A stretch of 64,000 bases of DNA from an uncultured Hyphomonas sp. (GCF_963677035.1 NZ_OY781472.1:1550001-1614000); one strand, 5' to 3'; numbered from the stretch's first letter, positions 9,017-18,089 are shown. Program-made: numbers and translations. The notes: generated by a model from the sequence alone, not told the origin.

Positions 9017-10114
9017 TCAGGCAGCTTCGCTGGAGTTAGTTTTCCGGTCTGAGGCGCCGGACGCCGGCTGGGTCGGCGCCGGGCCTGAAGGCCGGTAATC
9101 CTGAGCCTGCTGATCCGACAGGCGTGCACCGATGAATTTCAGCAACGGCATCAGGAGGAAGGATCCGGCCTGCTGGACCTTGTAGCTGTGTCCGATGAAG
9201 GGGATCTTCCGGATCAGCGGTTTTGCAACGCCTTCGCGATACCGCCAGCCGGTCAGTTTGAGGTAGCGGTCGAAATAAGGGTCATTCTCCAGCTTCCACT
9301 TCTTCTGGAAGTGGCTGAGGCTCTGGCGCTGCCATTTCGGCGACCAGCGCAGCAGGAAGAAGGCGCGGTCTACTGGTTCCACCGGATGGACCCGGCTCGG
9401 CACGCAGAAGGTCACGATCGAGCTTGGCTCCAGCATGATCCGGCCACCCTTGCTCCAGACATTTACGCTGAAATCGACATGGTCTTTGGAGCAGGGCATG
9501 TTCTCGTCGAACTCGCCCAGCCACTCGAACGAGTCCCGGCGCACCAGGAAGCAGTGAACTTCCGTCACCTGGGTTTCGGTGCGGACCAGCTCGACATCGC
9601 CGACCTGTTCGCCCTGATGCCAGAGGTGGCTGTCAGAGAGGCGGCGTTGGTCTTCCGTCCCGTTAAAGAAAGCATCCATGTCGTCGGTGAAATTGCCGCC
9701 GGCCTGATGGATCTCGGTGTGCAGGGGCGTGCCCTGGCAGATGAGCGGCTGAACGACTTCGGCGCCGGTCTCTTCCGCGCATGCGACAAGGTTGGCCAGC
9801 CAGCCTTCGGTCACCAGGACGTCGTTTTCACAATAGACGACATAGGGTGTGACAGACAGGTGGTGTCCGATGTTGCGGGCCTGGCACGGCGCGAGGAAGT
9901 GGTCGTAGCGCAGGTAACGGAAGCCGTGTTTCTCGCAAGTGGCGCGTATGTCTTCCGCCACAGATTTCGGGCTGCCGCCATCGACATAGATCAGGTCATA
10001 GGGGCTGGCCGTGACTTTGGCGATTTCATTCAGTGCCCGGACAGCCATGCTGAACCGGTCGCGGGCGGTCATGACGATTGTGGCTTTCGCTTCGGGGGAT
10101 GTTGTTTCAGTCAT
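9017..10114 (-). CDS. Family 2 glycosyltransferase
   Basis: The start is set at ATG 10114, which leaves a single base after the upstream gene's stop. A longer frame reaching 10150 would overlap that gene. The 365-residue cytoplasmic enzyme has a GT-A fold: ATIVMTARDRF at the N-terminus, YVDGGSP near residue 43, and YCENDVLVTE, which carries the metal-binding acidic motif in place of a canonical DXD. Such enzymes transfer a sugar from a nucleotide donor onto a lipid-linked or surface glycan. It pairs with the GT4 gene upstream in one operon. Confidence 0.85.
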   Translation of the reverse strand: MTETTSPEAKATIVMTARDRFSMAVRALNEIAKVTASPYDLIYVDGGSPKSVAEDIRATCEKHGFRYLRYDHFLAPCQARNIGHHLSVTPYVVYCENDVLVTEGWLANLVACAEETGAEVVQPLICQGTPLHTEIHQAGGNFTDDMDAFFNGTEDQRRLSDSHLWHQGEQVGDVELVRTETQVTEVHCFLVRRDSFEWLGEFDENMPCSKDHVDFSVNVWSKGGRIMLEPSSIVTFCVPSRVHPVEPVDRAFFLLRWSPKWQRQSLSHFQKKWKLENDPYFDRYLKLTGWRYREGVAKPLIRKIPFIGHSYKVQQAGSFLLMPLLKFIGARLSDQQAQDYRPSGPAPTQPASGASDRKTNSSEAA

Positions 10115-10115
10115 A

Positions 10116-11399
10116 TCAGGCTGCTTCCTTTGAGCGACCGGTGTAGCCACCGGGAGTGGAGGAGGGGGGTGTCAGGATGGAATTGTAGATGCCGACCAGG
10201 TCGTCAGTGGTGCGCGAAAGGGCATAGGTCGTCTCCACCGACTCGCGGGCCGCTGCGAGCATTCTGGGCCAGTCCGCCTGCATATCGAGAATCCGGTGGA
10301 TGGCCTGTTCGAGTGCGTCGACGTCGCCTTCTTTGCAAAGCAGGCCTGTCTCGCCATCGATCACCAGTTCCGAGATGCCGCCATGGCGGGTGCCCACGAC
10401 CGGGCGTCCGATGGCCATGGCTTCCTTGAGCGTATTGACCGGCCCGTCCTGACTGCCTTTCGCGCAGGTCATGGACGGCGCGATGAAAACGTCGCACTGG
10501 CGGATGAGGTCCGCAATGGCCTTATGGCTTTGCGCGCCGTGGAAAGTGACGGAGCTACCGAGACCGCAGTCGAGCGCCAGCTGTTCCAGTTCGGCGCGCA
10601 TTGGGCCATCCCCGACAATGTCGACAAGAACGCCGCGCCCGCCGGCCTGCGTGTACTGCGCAAGGGCGGTAACGGCGATGTGAAAGCCTTTGCGTTCGAT
10701 CAGGCGACCTACCATCAGGAACCGGATATCGCTGTTCGAGGTTTCTCGGATTGGCTGGAATGGGAAACTTTCCAGCCGCATGCCCGATCCGACCACGCTG
10801 ATCCGGTCTTCCGGACAGCCGATTGCAATGGCGCGCTGGCGGAAATATTCGGAGTTGGAGAGAAAGGCATCCGCTTCCGGCCAGATATGGTCGTAAAGGT
10901 GCTCGCCATGAGCCGTAACCAGTTCGGAAATGTCGTAGCCGCGGAAATTGACAACCAGCCGGCCAGACAGGAATCCCGCCCGGCGGTGCTTGATTACATG
11001 TTCTGCTAACGGAGCGAATTGGCAGTGAATGATGTCGTAATCGCCATCTGCCGGCAATTGTGCTGCCTGATAAATAGCCGACAGATCCATGAAGGTGCGC
11101 CGGTAAATATCCGGTCTGACCCGAAACAGGGTGCTCGCACCGTGCTGACTGATCAGGTCTTTCAATGCGCCAGGAAGGCCGCGCCAGCGATCTGCGCGTT
11201 GATCCGGCCAGCGAATATTTGTGGTTGAATTTTCAAGGTGCAGCGGCTCGACTTCCGGTACCGACAGCCCGGTCGCATCGACATTCCCGATACCGAACAG
11301 ATCGACCCTGTGACCGGCTTCAACCAGGGCAGCCGCACTGTTCGCGATAAAGGCTTCCGACATCATCGGGAAGGCGTTTGTAAAGAACGCAATTTTCAA
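10116..11399 (-). CDS. Family 4 glycosyltransferase (GT-B), TTG start
   Basis: The 427-residue protein has the GT-B layout: an N-terminal MKIAFFTNAFP strand, and a donor-site half with FLMVGRLIERKGF near residue 229, an SMTCAKGSQDGPVNTLKEAMA segment, and GGISELV followed by GETGLL. The GT4 acidic pair is the Glu in KEAMA region. The start codon is TTG at 11399, supported by an AGGAGG sequence 5-6 bases upstream and by the protein starting at the first beta strand. It is divergent from the GT2 gene at 11590 and translationally close to the GT2 gene at 10114. Confidence 0.88.
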   Translation of the reverse strand: MKIAFFTNAFPMMSEAFIANSAAALVEAGHRVDLFGIGNVDATGLSVPEVEPLHLENSTTNIRWPDQRADRWRGLPGALKDLISQHGASTLFRVRPDIYRRTFMDLSAIYQAAQLPADGDYDIIHCQFAPLAEHVIKHRRAGFLSGRLVVNFRGYDISELVTAHGEHLYDHIWPEADAFLSNSEYFRQRAIAIGCPEDRISVVGSGMRLESFPFQPIRETSNSDIRFLMVGRLIERKGFHIAVTALAQYTQAGGRGVLVDIVGDGPMRAELEQLALDCGLGSSVTFHGAQSHKAIADLIRQCDVFIAPSMTCAKGSQDGPVNTLKEAMAIGRPVVGTRHGGISELVIDGETGLLCKEGDVDALEQAIHRILDMQADWPRMLAAARESVETTYALSRTTDDLVGIYNSILTPPSSTPGGYTGRSKEAA

Positions 11400-11589
11400 C
11401 GCGGCCTCCTCTCGATTGGAATGGCGTCACCCTCCGGTGGCGTCAGCTGCTTTTTTTGCCATCTGGCACGCTCATTGCAGGATTGGAGCCATATGACGGA
11501 GCCAGTTTTCTGCCTAATCTCAAGCAAGTCCGGTGCCATTCAACAACCGCCTGAGACAGGGAAAACCAGATAAACCAGAAGGGACACGC

Positions 11590-12768
11590 ATGACGGCCAA
11601 TTCGGTTACTGTATTGATACCTACGTTTAACCGGTCGGAATTGCTGGTTGAGGCTCTGGATTCAATCCTGGCGCAAACCTGCCGGCCAGATGAAATTATT
11701 GTTATCAATGATGGGTCGACCGATGACACGATTGCGCGCCTTGAACCGTACCGGAATGATATTGCCGTCCTGAATCAGGACAATGCGGGTAAGTCGTCGG
11801 CCCTCAACAAAGCTTTGAGGTTGGCGAAGGGCGAACTGATCTGGGTGTTCGACGACGATGATCTTGCAGAACCAGATGCCCTTGAAACATTGCTTGGTCT
11901 GCTTGAGGCGAATCCGGAAGCCGATTTCGCCTATGGCCGGCATGACCGGTTTGAAGTCCGCCCGAATGGCGACGTCAAATGGAGCGATACGGGCTATTGG
12001 CGCAACAGCCCGGCGAACGACTTCCTTTATGAAACACTTCTCGACATGTTTGCCCACCAGCCGGGTATGCTGGTGCGAAAGTCCCTGTACTGGAAAGCAG
12101 GACCATTCGATGAATCGCTGATCCGGTCGCAGGACTATGAGATGTTGTTGCGCCTTGCGCGCCATGGCCGGCCCGCGCCAACCGAGCAGGTCCTGTTCCA
12201 TCAGCGTCAGCACGACCGTCCGCGGGGCACCGCGGCCAATGTAGTCGAATCTGCCGAACGCGATGCGGTCTGGCAGCGTTACGACCGGGAAATCTTCAGC
12301 CGGATCTACCAGTCGCTTCCACTTGGGAAATACCTGCCGGCCGACAGTTCCCTGGTCGAACCTGGCATGACCCGCAGGGCATTGATCCGGCGCGCCATTG
12401 TCATGGCCAGAAAGAACCTCTGGAATGAAGCCAGTGCAGACTTCCATCGCGCCGCGCGTATCTCTGACAAGCCTCTGACGGATGAAGAGGTTGCCGATAT
12501 GCGTAGCACATTCATGATGAAATACGGGTTCGACCAAAGCCTGATGAACCCGGATGTGCGCAACCTGTTTATCGACATGAAGCATGCTTCTCCGGTCGGG
12601 GCCCAGATGGCCCGAACGGCGGCCCGGGCCATGGTCTGGCGCGTTCGCCTGGCCCTGCAAGAAGGGAAACTTGCCCTCGCATTCAGGCTTACTTCACTCA
12701 TTGCGCGTTTGAGTGCGCCGAGCAATAAAGTTCCCCGGGAGGTTTCATCCTCCCTCGCCCGAAGGTAA
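11590..12768 (+). CDS. Family 2 glycosyltransferase
   Basis: ATG at 11590 follows AGAAGGGA and opens directly into the GT2 fold (VTVLIPTFNRSE). The upstream extension to 11533 looks untranslated. The 392-residue protein has VINDGSTDDT near residue 38 and the DXD-like FDDDDLAEPDA near residue 88, both expected for nucleotide-sugar binding. The C-terminal third (about 260-392) is helical and of unknown role. It is followed 24 bases later by the flippase gene, so it probably builds the glycan the flippase exports. Confidence 0.88.
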   Translation: MTANSVTVLIPTFNRSELLVEALDSILAQTCRPDEIIVINDGSTDDTIARLEPYRNDIAVLNQDNAGKSSALNKALRLAKGELIWVFDDDDLAEPDALETLLGLLEANPEADFAYGRHDRFEVRPNGDVKWSDTGYWRNSPANDFLYETLLDMFAHQPGMLVRKSLYWKAGPFDESLIRSQDYEMLLRLARHGRPAPTEQVLFHQRQHDRPRGTAANVVESAERDAVWQRYDREIFSRIYQSLPLGKYLPADSSLVEPGMTRRALIRRAIVMARKNLWNEASADFHRAARISDKPLTDEEVADMRSTFMMKYGFDQSLMNPDVRNLFIDMKHASPVGAQMARTAARAMVWRVRLALQEGKLALAFRLTSLIARLSAPSNKVPREVSSSLARR

Positions 12769-12792
12769 GCCGGTTCCGGCTCGGAGTTTTCC

Positions 12793-14298
12793 ATGGCACC
12801 CAACCTGCTTCGAAAGGCTGGACAGGCGGTCGCGTTGAACGCGATTGCAAACTGGATCACGCTGATCGGTTCCTTCCTGTCGATTGTCGTCATCGCGCGC
12901 ATCCTGACGCCGGACGATTATGGCGTGTTCGTGATGGCGCTGATTGTGGTGATGCTTCCGGAAGTGATCGCTTCCGGTACGCTCGGCGATGCGCTGGTCC
13001 AGCGCAAGGAGCTCCGGCCGGGCCATATCAATTCGGTTTTCCTGCAATCCATGACGCTGTCGATCGCGGCATGGGGTCTGCTCATTCTTCTGGCCCCGTG
13101 GATCGCGAAGGGATTTGACGAGCCAGCGGTTGCGCCGGTTCTGATCGTCATCGGGGCGATCCTGCCCATCGGGGCCGTGACATCCGTGCCCGCAGCCTTG
13201 CTGCAGCGGGATTTACGGTACAAGGAAATTACCGCCATCGATATTCTCGGAACCGTGACCGCTGCGATTGCCGGGATCGTTCTGGCTCTGTTGTGGCGCA
13301 ATGAGTGGGCATTGGTCGGTATGGAGCTGTCGCGGCGCCTGGTGCGTGTTTGCGGCTTTCTGTTCTTTGCGAAATGGGTGCCGAAGATCCAGTCCAACTG
13401 GCTGGACTTTCAGGAGCTTATTCGTTTCAACCTCGCAAACGGCACCTCGAAGATCCTGCAGACATTCGACCAGATGCTGCCGAAAATGCTGATTGGTGTG
13501 ACGCTTGGCTCGCACGCCGTTGGGGTTTTCAACCTGCCTGAACGTCTCTTCCAGCAGGCGAACCAGGCGCTGATCGCACCATTTGCCGCCGTGGCAATGC
13601 CGGTCGCGTCGGCCATGCAGGACAATCGGGAAGCGCTGCACCAGGCCATGGACAGTGCAATCCGGATGTCGGCTCTGTTGGCGTATCCGACTTTCATGGG
13701 GGCCTTTGTGGTGGCGCCCTATGCCATTCCGGTTGTGTTCGGTGAGCAATGGGCACCGAGTGTGCCGATCTTCCAGATCTATATGGTCATCGGTCTGCGT
13801 GCGCCGATTACGGCCATCATCCTTGGCGTGTTCCGCGGCGTCGGCCGGCCCGATGTGGTGGCATGGATCACGCTGACCTCGATCATCGCGACCTCCACCC
13901 TGCTGGTGTTTACCTATCAGTACGGCCTGGTGGCCATCGCCTTTGCCCTCCTTGCAAAACAGATCATCACCTTTGTCCTCAGCACATGGCTGATCCAGCG
14001 TGTGGTCGGCTTTACCGTCCTGCGCCAGCTGACGGCCGGGTCCGCAGCTTTCTTTGCATCCTGTGTCATGGGGGCGGCGGTCTGGATGTTCATGGACCTC
14101 GTGCCTGCCGGCGGACATCCGCTGCTGCACGTCATCGAGACGATTGTGCTGGGCGCGCTGGTCTATCCTGTGGCGCTCTACTTCTTCATGCCGCGTCTCG
14201 GCCGGCATATTCTGCGAGCGGTGGGCATCCTCCTGTCGGGCCAGCCGCGGGAAGCGCTGAAAACAGTCCGCGGCGCCCTGACCGAGCAGGGGGTCTGA
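12793..14298 (+). CDS. Lipid-linked oligosaccharide flippase, Wzx/WzxC-like (MOP superfamily)
   Basis: The 501-residue protein is strongly hydrophobic with about 12-14 predicted membrane helices, the usual size and shape for MOP-superfamily polysaccharide exporters. The N-terminal part (about residues 5-60, ending VFVMALIVVMLPEVIASGTLGDALVQRK) resembles the WzxC/AmsL/teichuronic-acid branch, which moves undecaprenyl-linked repeats across the inner membrane. It is downstream of the GT2 gene with a GGAG site 7 bases before ATG. No polymerase or chain-length regulator is visible nearby. Confidence 0.88.
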   Translation: MAPNLLRKAGQAVALNAIANWITLIGSFLSIVVIARILTPDDYGVFVMALIVVMLPEVIASGTLGDALVQRKELRPGHINSVFLQSMTLSIAAWGLLILLAPWIAKGFDEPAVAPVLIVIGAILPIGAVTSVPAALLQRDLRYKEITAIDILGTVTAAIAGIVLALLWRNEWALVGMELSRRLVRVCGFLFFAKWVPKIQSNWLDFQELIRFNLANGTSKILQTFDQMLPKMLIGVTLGSHAVGVFNLPERLFQQANQALIAPFAAVAMPVASAMQDNREALHQAMDSAIRMSALLAYPTFMGAFVVAPYAIPVVFGEQWAPSVPIFQIYMVIGLRAPITAIILGVFRGVGRPDVVAWITLTSIIATSTLLVFTYQYGLVAIAFALLAKQIITFVLSTWLIQRVVGFTVLRQLTAGSAAFFASCVMGAAVWMFMDLVPAGGHPLLHVIETIVLGALVYPVALYFFMPRLGRHILRAVGILLSGQPREALKTVRGALTEQGV

Positions 14299-14362
14299 CG
14301 TTCCAAAGAGTGCGGCGGGCTGATCTGAGCTCTGGATGGTGCTCTTTCAGAACCGCATTCAA

Positions 14363-14950
14363 TTAATCCTTGTCCAGGACGTCAGGCAATACATCGAAAA
14401 TGGTCAGGTCTTTCAGGCCATCTTTATCAAGTTTTCCTGATACCTTGAGTTGGGCAAAGCCCTGGACCAGACTCCAGTGCATGATTTGCATGCGGAGGGC
14501 TGCACCGGGCTGAGTATTGTGATCCCCGATCAGGTCAGATGTGGTTTCACCGAGAACGGCGAAGCATCTGGCGGCCTGTTTTTCCAATTCGGGATCATCG
14601 CTTTTCGTTCTCTGCGGTGAAAACATGAGTTCGAAGAGCCCTGGCTCTGATGTCGCAAAGGCAACGTAACCTTCAAGTGCGCCCCGTCGTTTGTCGACCC
14701 GGCTCGCGTCAGGCCCGATTCCGGCAGTCATACTCTGATAGAGCCGCTGATACCCGCGTGCCGCAATCGCAGTCTGCAGGCCAGCCAGGTTGTCGAAATG
14801 GTTCTTGGGTGCGGTGTGGCTTGCACCAGCCCGAGTGGCGCAGGCGCGAAGCGTCAGCCCCGCCAGACCCTTCTCATCAAGGATTTCAAGCCCTGCGTCG
14901 ATCAGGGCCTCTTTCAGGTTTCCGTGATGGTAGGTTGTGGCGCCGCTCAT
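14363..14950 (-). CDS. TetR/AcrR-family transcriptional repressor
   Basis: The 195-residue protein has a typical N-terminal TetR helix-turn-helix (about residues 8-54, with TLRACATRAGASHTAPKNHFDNLAGL as recognition region) and a WHG/TetR_C_33-like C-terminal ligand domain (SLVQGFAQL near the C-terminus). It is divergent from an SDR oxidoreductase, and the 111 bases between them hold two matching palindromes. This strongly suggests that it represses the SDR gene and itself. The inducer is unknown. Confidence 0.9.
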   Translation of the reverse strand: MSGATTYHHGNLKEALIDAGLEILDEKGLAGLTLRACATRAGASHTAPKNHFDNLAGLQTAIAARGYQRLYQSMTAGIGPDASRVDKRRGALEGYVAFATSEPGLFELMFSPQRTKSDDPELEKQAARCFAVLGETTSDLIGDHNTQPGAALRMQIMHWSLVQGFAQLKVSGKLDKDGLKDLTIFDVLPDVLDKD

Positions 14951-14969
14951 GACCGCAGTATCGGCGACG

Positions 14970-14988
14970 ATATTTCCAGTGTAAATAT
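14970..14988. promoter_or_regulatory. Probable TetR operator 1 (imperfect palindrome)
   Basis: The sequence reads ATATTTCCA-G-TGTAAATAT, a 9-1-9 inverted repeat with one mismatch (base 14976). It shares its right half with the perfect palindrome at 15024-15044. It lies just upstream of the TetR start codon (14950), where binding would block the repressor's own transcription. Confidence 0.75.
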
Positions 14989-15023
14989 TTATCTTGCTTT
15001 CCGGCCCACACCTGGGACATGGT

Positions 15024-15044
15024 AATATTTACACTGTAAATATT
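15024..15044. promoter_or_regulatory. Probable TetR operator 2 (perfect 10-1-10 palindrome)
   Basis: The half-site AATATTTACA at 15024-15033 is followed by one base and its exact reverse complement at 15035-15044. It lies 17 bases before the SDR start codon. Together with the site at 14970-14988 it forms an operator pair in the divergent promoter region. AT-rich sequence here contrasts with the GC-rich surroundings. Confidence 0.8.
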
Positions 15045-15061
15045 TCAGTTCGGAGCGCGGC

Positions 15062-16060
15062 ATGACCGAAAGAGCCTCACCAGAGACAAAATACTTCAAC
15101 GATCTTGTCGCCACCTTCCCATCCATGAAAGGCAAGACGGTTGCCATTACCGGCTGCACCTCCGGCATGGGCTTGGTCCTTGCGCAAACCTGTGCCCGGC
15201 TCGGCGCACGGATCGTGATGTTGAACCGGCCGTCGCCCCGGGCCGACCAAGCACTTCAGAAAATGCTGGAGTTAGGTGCCGATGCCGTTCTTGTCCCTTG
15301 CGACCTTTCAGGTTTCGCCCATGTGCGCGCGGCGGGTCAGGTGCTGCGTCAACGGTTCGCGGACACTGGTATCGACGTTCTGTGCAACAATGCAGGCATC
15401 ATGGCCGTTCCTGACGCCGCGACGGAAGACGGATACGACGTGCAGATGCAGGCAAATCACCTGTCGCATTTTCTGCTGACCCATGAAATCTGGCCGCTTC
15501 TGGAAAAGGCCGCCCATCTTCGAGGCGAGGCGCGCGTCGTCCAGCACTCGTCAGGCGCACGGGGCAAGCCCGGTCGTCCGCTTCACGCAAAATATCTGGG
15601 CCCGAATGGCGGCAATCTTGGCGGTGACGGTTTTCCGGGGATGGGCAGATGGGTCCGCTATCAGCAATCCAAACTGGCCAATCTTATGTTCGCTTATGCG
15701 CTCGACGCGCAGGCTTCCAAAAGGCCCGGCAACAAAGTGAAATCGCTTTGCGCGCACCCCGGCCCGGTCGATAGCGGACTTCAGGCAAAGACCACGATGG
15801 CCGGTGGTGACAGGTGGCTTGATCGCCTCATACTCGGGCGCACCTTGAAGGTGGCGCAATCCGTCGAAGACGGCACCTGCGGCATCGCGATCTGTTGTTG
15901 CCGGGAAGGCGTGGAAAGCGGTGACTTCTTCGGGCCGCAAGGGCCGCAGCGGACCGGGCCCGCAGAAAAAATGCCTGATGAGCGAAACCCCGAAAACGAG
16001 CGCGTCCTCTGGGAGGAGAGCCTCAAAGCAACGGGGATCAGTCGTTTTTTCGGGGATTAG
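15062..16060 (+). CDS. Short-chain dehydrogenase/reductase
   Basis: The 332-residue enzyme has a Rossmann fold with the classical TGCTSGMG cofactor motif near residue 30, an NNAG motif (LCNNAGIMAVP) and the catalytic YQQSK (Tyr-xxx-Lys) near residue 200. Its overall form resembles the retinol-dehydrogenase/WW-domain-oxidoreductase-like SDRs, and the substrate cannot be read from sequence. It is controlled, by context, by the divergent TetR protein whose operators lie immediately upstream, suggesting induction by a xenobiotic or lipid-like ligand. Confidence 0.88.
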   Translation: MTERASPETKYFNDLVATFPSMKGKTVAITGCTSGMGLVLAQTCARLGARIVMLNRPSPRADQALQKMLELGADAVLVPCDLSGFAHVRAAGQVLRQRFADTGIDVLCNNAGIMAVPDAATEDGYDVQMQANHLSHFLLTHEIWPLLEKAAHLRGEARVVQHSSGARGKPGRPLHAKYLGPNGGNLGGDGFPGMGRWVRYQQSKLANLMFAYALDAQASKRPGNKVKSLCAHPGPVDSGLQAKTTMAGGDRWLDRLILGRTLKVAQSVEDGTCGIAICCCREGVESGDFFGPQGPQRTGPAEKMPDERNPENERVLWEESLKATGISRFFGD

Positions 16061-16110
16061 AAAATGTGCCCCGCCATCGCCCATCAGGTAACCGTTCTGG
16101 CTGAGGGAAA

Positions 16111-16187
16111 TGGCGCACCCAAGAGGATTCGAACCTCTGACCTCTGCCTTCGGAGGGCAGCGCTCTATCCAGCTGAGCTATGGGTGC
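16111..16187 (-). tRNA. tRNA-Arg (anticodon CCG)
   Basis: Read on the minus strand, the acceptor GCACCCA pairs with TGGGTGC before an encoded GCCA end. The D arm is AGCTCAGCTGGATAGAGC. The anticodon stem CTGCC/GGCAG encloses loop CTCCGAA with anticodon CCG. The T loop is GTTCGAATC. The length is 77 bases. Its 3' end and flank recur in inverted orientation at 8950-8985. Confidence 0.97.
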
Positions 16188-16326
16188 CAAGCCGAGGCCG
16201 GTGAATAAGCCAAGCTGGCGCGCAGTGCAATGGGGCAGTGCCGCTGGCGGCGACTGCAGTTGCGGTGCTTCCCCGACGGGGAGGGGCGGTCTAGGGTGCC
16301 GGAACCTGGGCAGAAGAGGTTTCCCC

Positions 16327-17325
16327 ATGAAAAGAGCGGGTTGGACGGCATTTGTTGCCGCAGCGATGATGATGGGTGTGGCCGCGTGCGGTGGTCGCGG
16401 CACAGTTGAAGACAAGCCGGATCTTTCGCCGCAAGCCGAACGCGCCGCGCGTATGGCCGAGCAGGAGGCACTCTACGAAGCCGCCCTTGCCGAGGCGGAA
16501 GCGAGCCACGGCGCAGGCGAACCGGCGGTCTGGAGGCTGGCCGACGAGGACACGACCATTTACATAGTGGGCACCGTCCACCTGCTGCGCCCGGACCTCG
16601 ACTGGCGCTCCGAGGAGATCGACACCGCGCTGGACGAAGCCGGTACGCTGGTCTTCGAAGCCGATGTGTCGAGCCCGCAAGCGGCCAGCGAAATGATGGA
16701 CTTTGTCAGCAAGCACGCCCTCTTTACCGATGGCCGCCAGCTGACCAGCCTGCTGGACGAGGATGAGACGGCGGAACTGAAGGCCGCGCTGGATTATCTC
16801 GGCTTTCCGCTTGGCGCGATGGAAACGTTCCGGCCCTGGTATGCGGCGGTAAACCTGTCCGTCCTGCAGATGCAGAAGGATGGCTTCGACCCGAGTGCCG
16901 GGGTGGAGCAGGTTCTGGAGCGGGAAGGCAAGGCCGCAGACAAGAACTTTGCCTATCTCGAAACCATCGAGGAACAGCTGGGCCGGTTTGCGGACCTGCC
17001 GGACGATGAACAGGTCGACTTCCTGATGTCTTCCGCCGGGTCGGTGGAGGAGGGGAGCGAGATTCTCGATGTGCTGGTCGACGAATGGGAGGATGGCGAT
17101 GTCGCCGGTCTTGCCGCGCTGATGTCCAATCCGGAGATGATGGGATCGGAAGCGATCTATGACGCGCTTCTGAAAGATCGCAACGAGGATTGGGTGCCGA
17201 AGATCGAAGCCATGCTGGACGCGCCCGGGACGGTGCTGATCGCGGTCGGCGCCGGCCATCTTGCGGGCGAGGACAGCGTGATCGAATTGCTGCGCGCCGA
17301 TGGCTACGAGGTCGAAGGCCCGTAA
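16327..17325 (+). CDS. TraB/GumN-family protein, predicted lipoprotein
   Basis: ATG at 16327 gives a 332-residue precursor with a signal sequence ending MGVAAC (Cys21). The upstream in-frame start at 16180 lies inside the tRNA-Arg gene and is rejected. TraB/GumN motifs are present: IYIVGTVHLL near residue 80 and GAGHLAGEDSV near residue 310, with conserved acidic residues between. The TraB fold is metal-dependent-protease-like, but the substrate of the bacterial proteins is not known. Predicted location is the periplasmic face of a membrane. Confidence 0.87.
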   Translation: MKRAGWTAFVAAAMMMGVAACGGRGTVEDKPDLSPQAERAARMAEQEALYEAALAEAEASHGAGEPAVWRLADEDTTIYIVGTVHLLRPDLDWRSEEIDTALDEAGTLVFEADVSSPQAASEMMDFVSKHALFTDGRQLTSLLDEDETAELKAALDYLGFPLGAMETFRPWYAAVNLSVLQMQKDGFDPSAGVEQVLEREGKAADKNFAYLETIEEQLGRFADLPDDEQVDFLMSSAGSVEEGSEILDVLVDEWEDGDVAGLAALMSNPEMMGSEAIYDALLKDRNEDWVPKIEAMLDAPGTVLIAVGAGHLAGEDSVIELLRADGYEVEGP

Positions 17326-17340
17326 GTCCCAGCACGTGCG

Positions 17341-17356
17341 GCGCCCGTGAGGGCGC
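17341..17356 (+). terminator. Weak hairpin after the TraB/GumN gene
   Basis: GCGCCC, a GTGA loop and GGGCGC form a 6-bp GC stem 16 bases after the stop codon. Only two T residues follow, so it is at best a weak intrinsic terminator. Confidence 0.3.
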
Positions 17357-17394
17357 TTGGCGGAAGGGTCAGGTTTTCAGGATCAGGCTGCGCG

Positions 17395-17784
17395 TCATGT
17401 GTCCGGCAGGGGCAGGTTTTCTGCATTCGCCCGCGCGCAGATGGCAGGCACCGGGAAGACCGGCGCGCTGCAGCCAACGCGTTCCAGCGAAGTCTGAAAC
17501 GGCGCATAGGCCGGCGCGGCCGCGCGCCCGTCACAGGCGGCGGCGAGGCGGTCAGATCTGTGCGTGGACGGCGCCAGCCATTCCCGTTCGGCTTTTTGCG
17601 ACGGTATCCAGTCAATGCTTGTGAGGAAGACCCGTCCGTTCGGCGTCACGCTCCAGTGATATTGCACCCCCCGCCCATAGGCAGCCCGCACCGCTGCGCG
17701 GAGCAGCAGCACCTGGCACCAGATGAGCGGCCAGAAATACGCAAGATGCGGCGGAAAGCCTGCGGGTGGGTGAAAGAGTGACAT
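17395..17784 (-). CDS. Hypothetical protein, 129 aa
   Basis: I do not recognise this protein. Starting at ATG 17784 gives 129 residues with a hydrophobic Pro/Trp-rich N-terminal stretch (AYFWPLIWCQVLLLRAAVRAAY, about residues 14-35) that could be one membrane helix. An NGRVFLTSIDW segment and a polar C-terminal half with four cysteines follow. A longer frame to 17883 adds a non-conserved-looking tail. It stands alone between convergent and upstream genes. The coding call rests on frame length and a plausible N-terminal helix only. Confidence 0.45.
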   Translation of the reverse strand: MSLFHPPAGFPPHLAYFWPLIWCQVLLLRAAVRAAYGRGVQYHWSVTPNGRVFLTSIDWIPSQKAEREWLAPSTHRSDRLAAACDGRAAAPAYAPFQTSLERVGCSAPVFPVPAICARANAENLPLPDT

Positions 17785-18089
17785 GGGCCGCAGTATACGT
17801 CTGGTCACGGAGGTGTCGGATAAGTTTGTTCTTGGGGGAATGACTGCGGCAGGATGAGGTGTGGTTGCTGTTGGACAAGCCACCCGCTTGCGTCATCCCC
17901 GACCGAGACCTTGGGATCGTCACGCAATGACCTACCTGTCGCTTCGTTCAGAGATGGGCGCCCAGATGGCCGATGGCCATCGGGCGTGACGCATGTGGGG
18001 AATGATCGCCCCAGCATAAAATCCGTCTATGCCATGACTATGTATGACCAATCATGATCATACCGGATCAGGCCGGACTATACCGGACT
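17785..18089. other. Non-coding gap with several short palindromes
   Basis: I see no gene. The 305 bases contain the perfect 14-bp palindrome CCGATGGCCATCGG at 17970-17983, a TGGGCGCCCA palindrome just before it, and a repeated TACCGGA-type motif near 18060-18090. A GCGTCATCCCCGAC stretch resembles dispersed repeats common in alphaproteobacterial intergenic DNA, but I cannot test for other copies here. Confidence 0.4.

Noticed and set aside
9188..10429. 413-codon open frame on the plus strand
   Set aside because: It is the complement of two well-supported glycosyltransferase genes and shows no start signal or motif.
17785..18089. Insertion-sequence remnant
   Set aside because: Short palindromes are present, but no transposase fragment, terminal inverted repeat pair or target duplication can be read.
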